Shown here one piece after another: positions 18,181-26,102 of a stretch of DNA of 64,000 nt (positions are counted from its first letter, which is position 1; every line of letters starts with the position of its first letter). Source of the DNA: Novosphingobium sp. SCN 66-18 (GTDB lineage Bacteria > Pseudomonadota > Alphaproteobacteria > Sphingomonadales > Sphingomonadaceae); contig MEGD01000027.1 of NCBI GenBank assembly GCA_001725355.1, positions 93,131 through 157,130 of the forward strand, in the 5' to 3' direction. Below the pieces are notes generated by a model. The model did no database searches. It was not told the origin of the DNA and saw only the letters and a program-made list of their open reading frames with translations. The translations under genes were made by a program, and so were the position numbers.

Positions 18181-18906
18181 ATGGCCGATAGCTCTTTGGG
18201 TCGCAAATTGCTGGGCTGGGCAGCCGTCCTCCCCATCGTCGCGGTAGCGGCGATCGGGGCGGGCGGTTGCTTCCTGCGCGATCCGACGCGCTTTCAACCC
18301 GCCGCGCGATCCGTCACCGGCCGCCCGGTCGCGGTTTATTTCGCCGGAACGGCCGGGCTGCTGCCGCTTGGCGACGAGCCCGACATAGCAACGGCCCTGC
18401 GACGCCAGGGCGTGCCCGTGCTGCGAGTGGATACCCCCTCCCTGTTCGTGGGCGACAAGGACCGGGCCTATGTCGATCAACTGGTGGATGACAGCATTCG
18501 CGAGGCGCTTTCGGCCAGCGGCGCCGAGCACGTCGCGCTGATCGGCTTCGCATTCGGCGCGGACATTCTCGACACCGGGCTGGGCGCGGTTCCGCCCGAT
18601 CTGCGGCATCGCGTTTCGTCCGTGGTGCTGATCCGCCCCGATCCCACGGTCCATTTCCACGCGGGGCCGGCGTGGCTGCGGCTGCACGACCTGCCCGACA
18701 GCGATCCGCATCGCACCCTGCGCCTGCTGCGTGGTCTCAGCGTCACCTGCATTCAGGCGGATAGCGACAACCTGTGCGCCTCGCCGGGACTGGAAGGCAT
18801 GCGGCGCGTGTCGTTAGCCGGCCCCCGCCCGACATTCTGGCAGAAGCGCGATCTCGCCGCGGCGGCCACGCATGCGGTCCTGTATCCGGCAGGGGTGATG
18901 CAATGA
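18181..18906 (+). CDS. VirJ/AcvB-like virulence-associated alpha/beta hydrolase-fold protein
   Basis: Periplasmic or membrane-anchored protein of 241 aa. An N-terminal hydrophobic segment (about residues 11-30) ends GAGGC, a possible but non-canonical lipobox. The body contains GRPVAVYFAGTAGLLPLGD and LIGFAFGADIL, the nucleophile-elbow-like motif of the VirJ/AcvB family with Ala in place of the usual Ser or Tyr context. AcvB has been linked to lysyl-phosphatidylglycerol turnover in Agrobacterium. No lysyl-PG synthase is visible here. It is divergent from the response regulator. Confidence 0.7.
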   Translation: MADSSLGRKLLGWAAVLPIVAVAAIGAGGCFLRDPTRFQPAARSVTGRPVAVYFAGTAGLLPLGDEPDIATALRRQGVPVLRVDTPSLFVGDKDRAYVDQLVDDSIREALSASGAEHVALIGFAFGADILDTGLGAVPPDLRHRVSSVVLIRPDPTVHFHAGPAWLRLHDLPDSDPHRTLRLLRGLSVTCIQADSDNLCASPGLEGMRRVSLAGPRPTFWQKRDLAAAATHAVLYPAGVMQ

Positions 18907-18929
18907 GGGGCGACCTTGCCCCGCGACGA

Positions 18930-19745
18930 TCAGAACGGATGGCCGCCGCCGGCACCACCCGGTATGCGGCCGCCAGGGCCTCGTCCGGGCGCGGGCGCGG
19001 AATTTTCCTGCGCCGGAACGCCGGGCACGGTGGCGGAGCCACCTCCCGGCGGAGAGAGAGCGCCGACATAGCCGTACGCCTGCGGCGCGGGCGGCCCCAT
19101 CAATCCGCGTGACGGTATCTGCGGCCCCGTCTTTTCTTCGTCGTCATCGCGGGGGCCGATCAGTTCGCCCTTCGGCACCGCGGCCGCCGATGCGAGAACT
19201 TCGGGAGTCATTTCCGCCGGAACGGTGGGCGATGCCTCGAGCGGAATAACGTCTTCTTCCGGCAGCACTGCCTGCGCGGTGACGGGACGCGAAGGAGTTG
19301 CTGCAGCGGCAGCCAGTTTCGCCTGAGGCGCTGTGGGAGCGGCCGGCTTGCCATTAGCCGTGTCCGCCGGCACAGCCGGCGCGAGTGCCATCGGAGCGCC
19401 GCGTTCACCCGCCGGAATGCCCTGCGGATCGGCACCCATGCCGATCATCGCCACGGCCGCTATTCCGGCGGCCAGCGCTCCGATGCCGCCGCCAGCCGCC
19501 AGCCGCCGCCAGACATACTGGCGTGCTCGCTGGGACGGAGCCGACGCAGCCACCTGCGCCGCGACCGGCCGCACCGCCACGCCAGTGGATGCCGCCTGCG
19601 GCGCGGCAGCCTGAGGCAGCAGCGGCACCTCCCGCACGATCCGCGCCATCAGGTCAGCGGGAACAGCCGGCGCGGATAGCTGGTCCAGCGCGCGGTCCAG
19701 CGCCGCCTCGCGCGCAGCGGGCGCGATCGGGATCACCCGCCTCAT
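18930..19745 (-). CDS. Putative anti-sigma factor, Pro/Ala/Gly-rich
   Basis: A 271-aa protein following an ECF sigma gene with a 4-base ATGA overlap. An N-terminal cytoplasmic part of about 80 residues contains a short helical ALDRALDQLSAPAVPADLMARIV segment, shortened here to its start. One transmembrane helix lies at about residues 84-106. A long low-complexity, Pro/Ala-rich periplasmic tail ends in Gly/Pro repeats. The gene order and topology are those of anti-sigma factors, but no zinc HxxxCxxC motif is visible. The assignment therefore rests on context. Confidence 0.6.
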   Translation of the reverse strand: MRRVIPIAPAAREAALDRALDQLSAPAVPADLMARIVREVPLLPQAAAPQAASTGVAVRPVAAQVAASAPSQRARQYVWRRLAAGGGIGALAAGIAAVAMIGMGADPQGIPAGERGAPMALAPAVPADTANGKPAAPTAPQAKLAAAAATPSRPVTAQAVLPEEDVIPLEASPTVPAEMTPEVLASAAAVPKGELIGPRDDDEEKTGPQIPSRGLMGPPAPQAYGYVGALSPPGGGSATVPGVPAQENSAPAPGRGPGGRIPGGAGGGHPF

Positions 19746-20458
19746 GCCCGCAGTTCCATGCCATAGGCCACGACCGGTTCGCGCGCGCGCAGATCGGCAA
19801 CGCCCACGTTGCGCGCTTCCAGCAGTTCGCGCAAGTGACGCCGAGCCCTGAACAGAAGCGATTCCATGGCCTTTATGTTAAGTTCCAGAACTTCGGCGGC
19901 AAGCGCGTTTGTGAAGCCCTCGTAATAGCACAGCACAAGCGCGGCCCGATACCGTTCGGGCAGGTCCGCCAGGGCCCCGGCAACCGCCGCCCGCGCCTGA
20001 TCCGCCTCGATCGTGGCGTCGGCAAGCGGCATGGGATCGGCACGTTCCGGCAGATCGGGCGTGATCACCACGCGAAAACGGCGCTTCCGGTCGAAGCACA
20101 GGTTCATCGCGACGCGATGGAGCCAGCCCACCAGCCCCGCCCCGCTCGATTGCCATCGCGGGGCCTGCTGCCACAGGCGCGTGAAGCATTCCTGCACCAC
20201 GTCTTCGGCTTCGTGCCCATCGCCCAGCATGCGCATGGCCACGCGATACAGCGCGGGGGTATGCCGTTCGACCAGCACGGAAAACGCGGCGATCACGCCA
20301 CGTCCCACTTCACCCATCAACGACAGGTCATCGAACGCCGACCACAGCATGGGGACGTCGGGCGCAAGCGAGGGATGGTCGGTCGCGAATGCCCCGTCCG
20401 CTCCGGAATCGCCTAGGAAAGTCACACCGACTGTCGCCTCCACGCGCCGTTCCGTCAT
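19742..20458 (-). CDS. ECF-family RNA polymerase sigma factor
   Basis: Alternative sigma factor of about 238 aa. Region 2 reads HTPALYRVAMRMLGDGHEAEDVVQECFTRLW, the core-binding and -10-recognition helix (shown in part). Region 4 reads LPERYRAALVLCYYEGFTNALAAEVL with the helix-turn-helix ending SLLFRARRHL. I chose the ATG at 20458; about 45 N-terminal residues precede region 2 and may be shorter in reality. It is translationally coupled to the putative anti-sigma gene. Regulon members are unknown, though the divergent autotransporter is an obvious candidate. Confidence 0.9.
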   Translation of the reverse strand: MTERRVEATVGVTFLGDSGADGAFATDHPSLAPDVPMLWSAFDDLSLMGEVGRGVIAAFSVLVERHTPALYRVAMRMLGDGHEAEDVVQECFTRLWQQAPRWQSSGAGLVGWLHRVAMNLCFDRKRRFRVVITPDLPERADPMPLADATIEADQARAAVAGALADLPERYRAALVLCYYEGFTNALAAEVLELNIKAMESLLFRARRHLRELLEARNVGVADLRAREPVVAYGMELRA

Positions 20459-20516
20459 CGGGAACCCACGGCCCGGCTCTTGCTGGCGGTCCAACCCTGA
20501 ACGGCAAATTTACCGA

Positions 20517-20537
20517 CGTTGCGCAACGAAATATTTC
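20517..20537. promoter_or_regulatory. Two abutting perfect palindromes
   Basis: A 12-bp palindrome CGTTGCGCAACG (20517-20528) shares its last base with a 10-bp palindrome GAAATATTTC (20528-20537). They lie about 60 bases upstream of the sigma factor start and about 200 upstream of the autotransporter start, in an otherwise unstructured gap. A regulator site is plausible; no known factor is assigned. Confidence 0.35.
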
Positions 20538-20690
20538 ATCGCGCCCGGCGCGAAGGGTTTGAGAGGCTGGGCCGTTTTAATCACCGGAACCACCGTGGCC
20601 TCCTACCCTCGAAGTTCGATGCCGCGTTGTTTCCGCCCTGTCGAGAACACCGCCGGCATCAGTCGAGCTTGCGGGTCGCACCACAAAACC

Positions 20691-20715
20691 GGGCCTGCGA
20701 TTCGGTCGCAGGCCC
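20691..20715 (+). promoter_or_regulatory. Strong leader hairpin before the autotransporter
   Basis: A perfect 10-bp GC-rich stem (GGGCCTGCGA / TCGCAGGCCC) with a 5-base loop ends 23 bases before the autotransporter ATG. No T-run follows and no clear Shine-Dalgarno lies between it and the ATG, so an mRNA stability or translation-control element is more likely than a terminator. Confidence 0.45.
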
Positions 20716-20738
20716 CATTTCACGGATCACGTCCCCCC

Positions 20739-23700
20739 ATGCATCGTCACCGCACGCCCCGTTTCTTCGCTGCCGTTTCGCTCGGTTCGCTGACCTTCGC
20801 GCTCGGCGCGCAGGTTGCCCTGGCCGACACCACGGTCGGCGGCAACAGCACCACCCCCGTTCTCACCTCGACAGGCGGCAATGTCACCGTCGCCAGCGGC
20901 GGCACGATCACGCTGGTCAACGGCAGCGCCGTCACGGTCGATTCCTCCAACACCGCCACCGTCGCTTCGGGTGGCACGATCGCCATGGGCGCGGGCAACG
21001 GCGCGACCGGGATCACCGTCAACCCCGGCACCACCACCACGATATCGAACGCCGGCGCGATCAACGTCACCGAGAATTACACCGCCCCCTTCATCACCAA
21101 CAACGGCGTCAACATCGCCGATGGCCCGATCGCGGCCGCATCGAACCGGTACGGCATCCACGCGGTATCGGGCGGCACGGTGACCGGATCGGTCACCAAC
21201 TCCGGCACGATCTCCGTCGAAGGGCTCAATTCCGCCGGCATCGCGCTCGATTCGACGCTCAACGGCAATCTCGGCAATACCGGCACGATCTCGGTAAAGG
21301 GCGATAACAGCGCCGGCATCCGCACTTCCGCGGTAACCGGCAATGTCACCGTGGGCGGAACCGTCACGGCGATCGGCCAGGGCGCGCAGGCGCTGGTCAC
21401 CAGCGGCGATATCGGCGGCACGCTGAAGATCAACGGCACCCTGGGGCAAGCCACCACCTACACCGCCGACGACGGCACCTCGCAGGTTCTTTCGCGCACC
21501 GCGCTGCAAAGCGGGGCAGCCGCGGTGGAAGTGGACGGAAACGTCGCGGGCGGGATCCTGATCGCGGCTCCCAATTCCAGCACGTCGACCGAAACCACCG
21601 GTTCGATCCAGTCCTACGGCAGCAGCCCCGGGCTCCAGATCGGCGGCGCGAACAACATCGCGATCGGCACCGTGGCCAGCAACGATGGCACCTATTCGGT
21701 GGCGGTGGACGGCAGCGTGACCGCCAATGCCTATTACAGCTCGACCAACGCCTATGGCATCGTGGTCGGTGGCAAGGGCGGCAACGTGAACCTGGCCGGC
21801 GGCATCGGCATCAACGGCAACGTCACCGCGACGACCAACGATGCCAACGCCACCGCCATTCTCATCAACCAGGGCTCCACGGTTCCCACGCTCTACGTCA
21901 GCGGCACGGTCAAGGCCGCCAGCACATCGCTGGGCATCAGCGCCTACGCGATCCGCGACCTGTCGGGCACGCTGACGACGGTGAACAACACCGGCTTCAT
22001 CACGTCCAACCAGGGCAGCCAGTCCGGGGCGATCGATCTTTCCGCCAATACCAGCGGCGTCACCGTCAAGCAGTACCTCAACGCGACCGATGCGGCCTCG
22101 CAAAAGACCGACAAGGCCGCGGCAGGCTACAACGTCGATACCGCCACGGTCTATGCGGCGATCACCGGCAACATCTACACGGGCAGCGGCAACGACACGC
22201 TGGACGTCGAAACCGGCAAGATCACCGGCAACACGTTCCTGGGCGCCGGCAACGATACCGTGATCATGGCCGACGATTCCAAGTATATCGGCAACATCGA
22301 TTTCGGAACGGGCACCGCCACGATGACGATGGGCGGCAATTCGCGCTTCACCGGCACGCTGATCTTCAACGACCAGCCGGCCACGCTGACGCTCAACGAC
22401 AGCTCGATCTGGCGGGGCACCGTCACCGGCGGTTCGCAGGCCACGGTCAACGTCAACTCGGGCCTGTTCGCCGCCAACGCGACCGGCAACATCGCGGTCA
22501 ACACGCTGAACGTGGGCGCGAACGGCACGCTGGGCGTCTATGTCGACGGCACCACCGGCACGAGTTCAACCTTCGTCACCAATACGGCGACGTTCGCCAG
22601 CGGATCGAAGATCACCGCATCGCTCACGTCCATCGCCAAGGCGGAAGGCACATATACGGTGCTGACGTCCAACGGCCTTACGGGCGCGTCGAACCTGAGC
22701 GCCAGCAATCTGGCCCTGCCGGTCCTCTACGCCGGCACGCTGGCCACGCAGGGCAACAACCTGCAACTCACCATCGCCCGCAAGACCGCCGCGCAACTGG
22801 GGCTGACCGCCGCGCAAGGCGCCATCTACAACCCGATCATCGCGCAGGCCCAGGCGCTGACGGCCGCCGGCGGCACCCCTTCCGCGCTCGAAACCGACCT
22901 GCTGCAGGTGGCGGACGCGCCCACGCTGCAAGCGCAGTTCAACCAGCTGATGCCCGATTATGCCGGGGGCGTGTTCGATTTCGTGACGCGCGGCTCCCGT
23001 CTTGCCGCGCAGCACGTGCAGGACGATTCCTCGCTGTTCACGATCAGCAACGTGGGCGGCTGGTTCGAGCCGATCTATTTCCACGGCGGCAAGCAGACGA
23101 CCGGAACCGCCGGCTTCTCCGACCACGGCTTCGGCCTTTCCGGCGGGCTTGAACGCGTGACGGGCATCGGCAACGTCGGCCTTTCGCTTACCTGGATCAG
23201 CGGCAAGGTGAACACCAGCAGCTACCAGTCGGTGAAGACCAGCAATCTCGAGGTCGGCGGCTTCTGGCGCATGGCCAAGGGGCCGTTCTATGCCTTCGCC
23301 CGCGTGGGCGCGAGCCGCCTTTCGGCAACCTCCGCGCGCACGTTCACCGGCGCCGTCGACAGCACCAGCTTCAACTATACCGCGGCGGGCAAGTGGAAGG
23401 GCTGGATGATCACCGGATCGGGCGGCGCATCCTATGGCTTCGACGTGGGCGGCAACTTCCAGCTGCGCCCCAAGGCGATCGTCGAATACTATCGCCTGCA
23501 CGAAAACGCCTATGACGAAACCGGCAGCGCACCGATCATCCTGGAGGTGGCCGGCCGCAACAGCAGCGCGCTGACCGGCACGACCACGCTGGTCGCCAGC
23601 TGGAGCAGCGGCCCCAGCTCCTATGAAGGCCGCCCGTTCACCGTCGAAGTCGAAGGCGGCCGGCGCAACCAGCTTTCGGGCCATCTCGGCACCACGCTCG

Positions 23701-23882
23701 CCAACTTCACCGACGGCAACCAGTTCGCGCTGACGCCCGACAGCCTGAAGTCGGCCTGGCTGGGCAAGGTCAGCATCCTGCAGGGCGGCCTGGACTATAC
23801 CTGGCGCCTGACCGGCGGGGCCGAACGGGCGCAGGGCGTGGTCGACTACTCGATCCGCGCCTCGCTCAGCATCGCGCTCTGA
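20739..23882 (+). CDS. Autotransporter with beta-helical passenger
   Basis: Type V secreted surface protein of 1047 aa. A signal peptide runs from residue 1 to about 29 (ALGAQVALA then DTT). The passenger, to about residue 760, is a Gly/Thr/Asn-rich beta-helix with repeated TVASGGTI, NSGTISVEG and NTGTISVKG units. The C-terminal part from about residue 760 is the 12-strand barrel (SNVGGWFEPIYF, GLERVTGIGNVGLSL, ending IRASLSIAL). The chosen ATG begins the signal peptide; the reading runs open for 242 codons further upstream but that is shadow of the sigma gene. The passenger shows no protease motif I could find. Confidence 0.92.
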   Translation: MHRHRTPRFFAAVSLGSLTFALGAQVALADTTVGGNSTTPVLTSTGGNVTVASGGTITLVNGSAVTVDSSNTATVASGGTIAMGAGNGATGITVNPGTTTTISNAGAINVTENYTAPFITNNGVNIADGPIAAASNRYGIHAVSGGTVTGSVTNSGTISVEGLNSAGIALDSTLNGNLGNTGTISVKGDNSAGIRTSAVTGNVTVGGTVTAIGQGAQALVTSGDIGGTLKINGTLGQATTYTADDGTSQVLSRTALQSGAAAVEVDGNVAGGILIAAPNSSTSTETTGSIQSYGSSPGLQIGGANNIAIGTVASNDGTYSVAVDGSVTANAYYSSTNAYGIVVGGKGGNVNLAGGIGINGNVTATTNDANATAILINQGSTVPTLYVSGTVKAASTSLGISAYAIRDLSGTLTTVNNTGFITSNQGSQSGAIDLSANTSGVTVKQYLNATDAASQKTDKAAAGYNVDTATVYAAITGNIYTGSGNDTLDVETGKITGNTFLGAGNDTVIMADDSKYIGNIDFGTGTATMTMGGNSRFTGTLIFNDQPATLTLNDSSIWRGTVTGGSQATVNVNSGLFAANATGNIAVNTLNVGANGTLGVYVDGTTGTSSTFVTNTATFASGSKITASLTSIAKAEGTYTVLTSNGLTGASNLSASNLALPVLYAGTLATQGNNLQLTIARKTAAQLGLTAAQGAIYNPIIAQAQALTAAGGTPSALETDLLQVADAPTLQAQFNQLMPDYAGGVFDFVTRGSRLAAQHVQDDSSLFTISNVGGWFEPIYFHGGKQTTGTAGFSDHGFGLSGGLERVTGIGNVGLSLTWISGKVNTSSYQSVKTSNLEVGGFWRMAKGPFYAFARVGASRLSATSARTFTGAVDSTSFNYTAAGKWKGWMITGSGGASYGFDVGGNFQLRPKAIVEYYRLHENAYDETGSAPIILEVAGRNSSALTGTTTLVASWSSGPSSYEGRPFTVEVEGGRRNQLSGHLGTTLANFTDGNQFALTPDSLKSAWLGKVSILQGGLDYTWRLTGGAERAQGVVDYSIRASLSIAL

Positions 23883-23903
23883 CGCGGGCGTAGAGCCATC
23901 GGG

Positions 23904-23943
23904 AAGGGGTCTGGGGCCACGTGCTCCAGGCCCCTTTCCTTTT
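23904..23943 (+). terminator. Rho-independent terminator after the autotransporter
   Basis: An 11-bp stem AAGGGGTCTGG / CCAGGCCCCTT (one G.U pair) with an 11-base loop is followed by TCCTTTT, 21 bases after the stop. It lies directly between two convergent genes. Confidence 0.75.
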
Positions 23944-23957
23944 GCATCGGCCGCGCT

Positions 23958-25064
23958 TCAGCCCGCCGCGAAGAGATGGCGATACTGGTGCGGCTGGCAG
24001 CGAAGATACTGGTCCGCCGCATGGACCGAGGCGCCAAGATGGGCCGCCGCGTGCCAGGGCCAGCGCGGGTCGTAGAGCACGGTGCGCGCCAGCGCGACGA
24101 GGTCCGCATCGCCCGAAGCGACGATCTGTTCAGCCTGCTCGAACCCGGTGATGAGCCCGACCGCGACCACGGGAATGGAGACCGCCTGCTTCACCGCGCG
24201 CGCCAGCGGCACCTGATATCCCGGAGCCACGGGAATCGCCTGGCGCGGATCGAGCCCGCCGCTGGACACGTGGATCGCGGCCGCGCCCCGGCGCTCCAGT
24301 TCGCGCGCGAAGGCGACGGTCTGCTCCGCATCCCAGCCGCCGTCCACCCAGTCGGTTCCGGAAACCCGGACCGTTACCGGGCGATCCGCCGGGAAGGCGG
24401 CGCGCACGGCATCGAACACTTCCAGCGGGAACCGCATCCGGTTCTCCAGGCTGCCGCCATAGGCATCGTCCCGCCGGTTCGAAAGCGGCGACAGGAACTG
24501 GTGCAGCAGATAGCCGTGCGCGCCGTGAATCTGCACGGCATCGATACCGATCCGCGCCGCGCGCCGCGCCGCTTCGGCAAAGGCATCGCGGATGCGGTCC
24601 ATCCCTGCGCGGTCGAGCGCCAGCGGCGGGTTTTCCCCGGCGGCGAACGGAACGGCGGAAGGCGCCTCGGTCTGCCAGCCGTTGTCCGCGTCCGGCGCGA
24701 TCTGGCCCTTGCCCAGCCACGGCTTGTCGGTCGAAGCCTTGCGCCCGGCATGCCCCAGCTGGATGGCGACGGGCATCGGCGAATGGCGGCGCAGGCTTTC
24801 CACCACACGGGCCATCGCCGCCTCGGTACGGTCATCCCACAGGCCGACGTCGGCATAGCTGATCCGCCCTTCCGGCAGCACCGCGGTCGCCTCGATCGTC
24901 AGCACCGCCGCGCCCGACTGGGCAAGGTTGCCAAGGTGCATCAGGTGCCAGTCGGTCATCTCGCCATCGACGGCAGAATACTGGCACATCGGCGCGATCA
25001 CGATGCGGTTGGAAAGCGAAAGCCCTCCGATATCAAGCGGTTCGAACAACGTGGGGTGCGCCAT
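23958..25064 (-). CDS. NADH:flavin oxidoreductase, old-yellow-enzyme family (YqjM/NamA-like)
   Basis: FMN-dependent ene-reductase of 368 aa that reduces activated C=C bonds with NAD(P)H. The family signatures are LSNRIVIAPMCQYSA (with the YqjM-type Cys), QLGHAGRKAST, the active site VQIHGAHGYLLHQFLSP, and SLENRMRFPLEV. A C-terminal arginine-rich segment DPRWPWHAA is also diagnostic of the YqjM subgroup. AGGAG precedes the ATG at 25064. A longer in-frame reading extends into the transglutaminase gene but is a shadow. The gene may be read from its own promoter in the 146-base gap upstream. Confidence 0.94.
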   Translation of the reverse strand: MAHPTLFEPLDIGGLSLSNRIVIAPMCQYSAVDGEMTDWHLMHLGNLAQSGAAVLTIEATAVLPEGRISYADVGLWDDRTEAAMARVVESLRRHSPMPVAIQLGHAGRKASTDKPWLGKGQIAPDADNGWQTEAPSAVPFAAGENPPLALDRAGMDRIRDAFAEAARRAARIGIDAVQIHGAHGYLLHQFLSPLSNRRDDAYGGSLENRMRFPLEVFDAVRAAFPADRPVTVRVSGTDWVDGGWDAEQTVAFARELERRGAAAIHVSSGGLDPRQAIPVAPGYQVPLARAVKQAVSIPVVAVGLITGFEQAEQIVASGDADLVALARTVLYDPRWPWHAAAHLGASVHAADQYLRCQPHQYRHLFAAG

Positions 25065-25210
25065 GCGCCTGTCTCCTGTTCCGGGCAGCATGGCCCGATC
25101 GCGCGAAGATAGGAAGCTGCTCCGGGATTGCACCCGCTGCCTGCGCGCAATTCCGCTTGCCGGCGCAAAAGGTTTCCTCTGCCGCGGGATCGGCCCCGCG
25201 CCCGCCCCGA

Positions 25211-26092
25211 TCAATCGACCGGAACAACGTCCACGGCAACGGTCATGTTCTGGCTTCCGCCGCCCAGAAACACGCCGTCGATCGGGGCGACATCGGCATA
25301 GTCGCGCCCCATCGCGGTGAAGATGTGATCGGTGCCCGCGAAAATCGCGTTGGTGGGATCGAAGCCGACCCAGCCCAATTCGTCGCCGCACCACAGGTTG
25401 ACCCAGGCGTGCATCGCGTCGGCGCCAACCAGCCGGGGTTTGCCCGGCGGCGGCAGCGTGCGCAGGTAACCGCTGACATAGGCCGCCGGAATGCCGTGCG
25501 CGCGCGCCGCCACGATCATGATGTGGGCGAAGTCCTGGCACACGCCGCGGCGCAGGCGGAACGCCACGTCGGGCGGCGTATCCGCCACCGTGGCGCTGCC
25601 ATCGTACTTGAACTCGCCATGGATCGCTTCCATCAGCGCCCGCCCGGCGGCCAGCGTGGGCGTTCCGGGGGTGAAGAACCGCGTCGCCCAGCCCGCGATC
25701 TCGGGCGAAATCTGCGCCACCGTGGAGCCATAGAGATAACCGGCGGGGCTGGTGGACGACAGATCGCGCCGTACCAGCGTGCGTTCGCGCACTTGCGCCA
25801 CGGTCGGGCTGACCGCCATGTCGAGCGAAAAGCACGGCGGCGCCACTTCCACGCGGAACCGGGCCTCGATCGACAGCTTCTTCAGCGGCGCATCGATCGA
25901 CAGGCGCGCGCGGTTGACCACCCACGGCCCGCTTTCCTGCTGGATCGCGGACGGCGCCGGATCGATCTTCAGCGTATAATCGCGCAGGATCTGGCCGGGC
26001 CACGACGCCGGCTTGAGGCGCAGGTTGAAGCGCGCCAGACGCACGCCGCCCGCGTATTGCACGGTGGTGAGATGCCGGACGTCGTAGATCAT
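25211..26092 (-). CDS. Transglutaminase-like cysteine protease-fold protein
   Basis: A 293-aa protein with the N-terminal bacterial transglutaminase beta domain (YDVRHLTTVQYAGGVRLARFNLRLKP, partly shown) and a catalytic domain. The triad is visible as Cys in GVCQDFAHIM, His in DAMHAWVNLW and Asp in GFDPTNA. It is the third gene of a conserved minus-strand cluster after the ATP-grasp/alpha-E gene (10-base gap). Such proteins are predicted to hydrolyse or form peptide-type amide bonds; no biochemical substrate is known to me. Confidence 0.88.
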   Translation of the reverse strand: MIYDVRHLTTVQYAGGVRLARFNLRLKPASWPGQILRDYTLKIDPAPSAIQQESGPWVVNRARLSIDAPLKKLSIEARFRVEVAPPCFSLDMAVSPTVAQVRERTLVRRDLSSTSPAGYLYGSTVAQISPEIAGWATRFFTPGTPTLAAGRALMEAIHGEFKYDGSATVADTPPDVAFRLRRGVCQDFAHIMIVAARAHGIPAAYVSGYLRTLPPPGKPRLVGADAMHAWVNLWCGDELGWVGFDPTNAIFAGTDHIFTAMGRDYADVAPIDGVFLGGGSQNMTVAVDVVPVD

Positions 26093-26102
26093 CGCCGAAC
26101 CA

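Noticed and set aside
20013..20738. Upstream extension of the autotransporter reading frame by 242 codons
   Set aside because: It runs antisense through the sigma factor gene, has no signal-peptide-like start, and the true signal peptide begins at the ATG at 20739.
23958..26003. A single 681-residue frame covering both the old-yellow enzyme and part of the transglutaminase gene
   Set aside because: The upstream half is a shadow of the transglutaminase in another frame; a good Shine-Dalgarno marks the real start at 25064.
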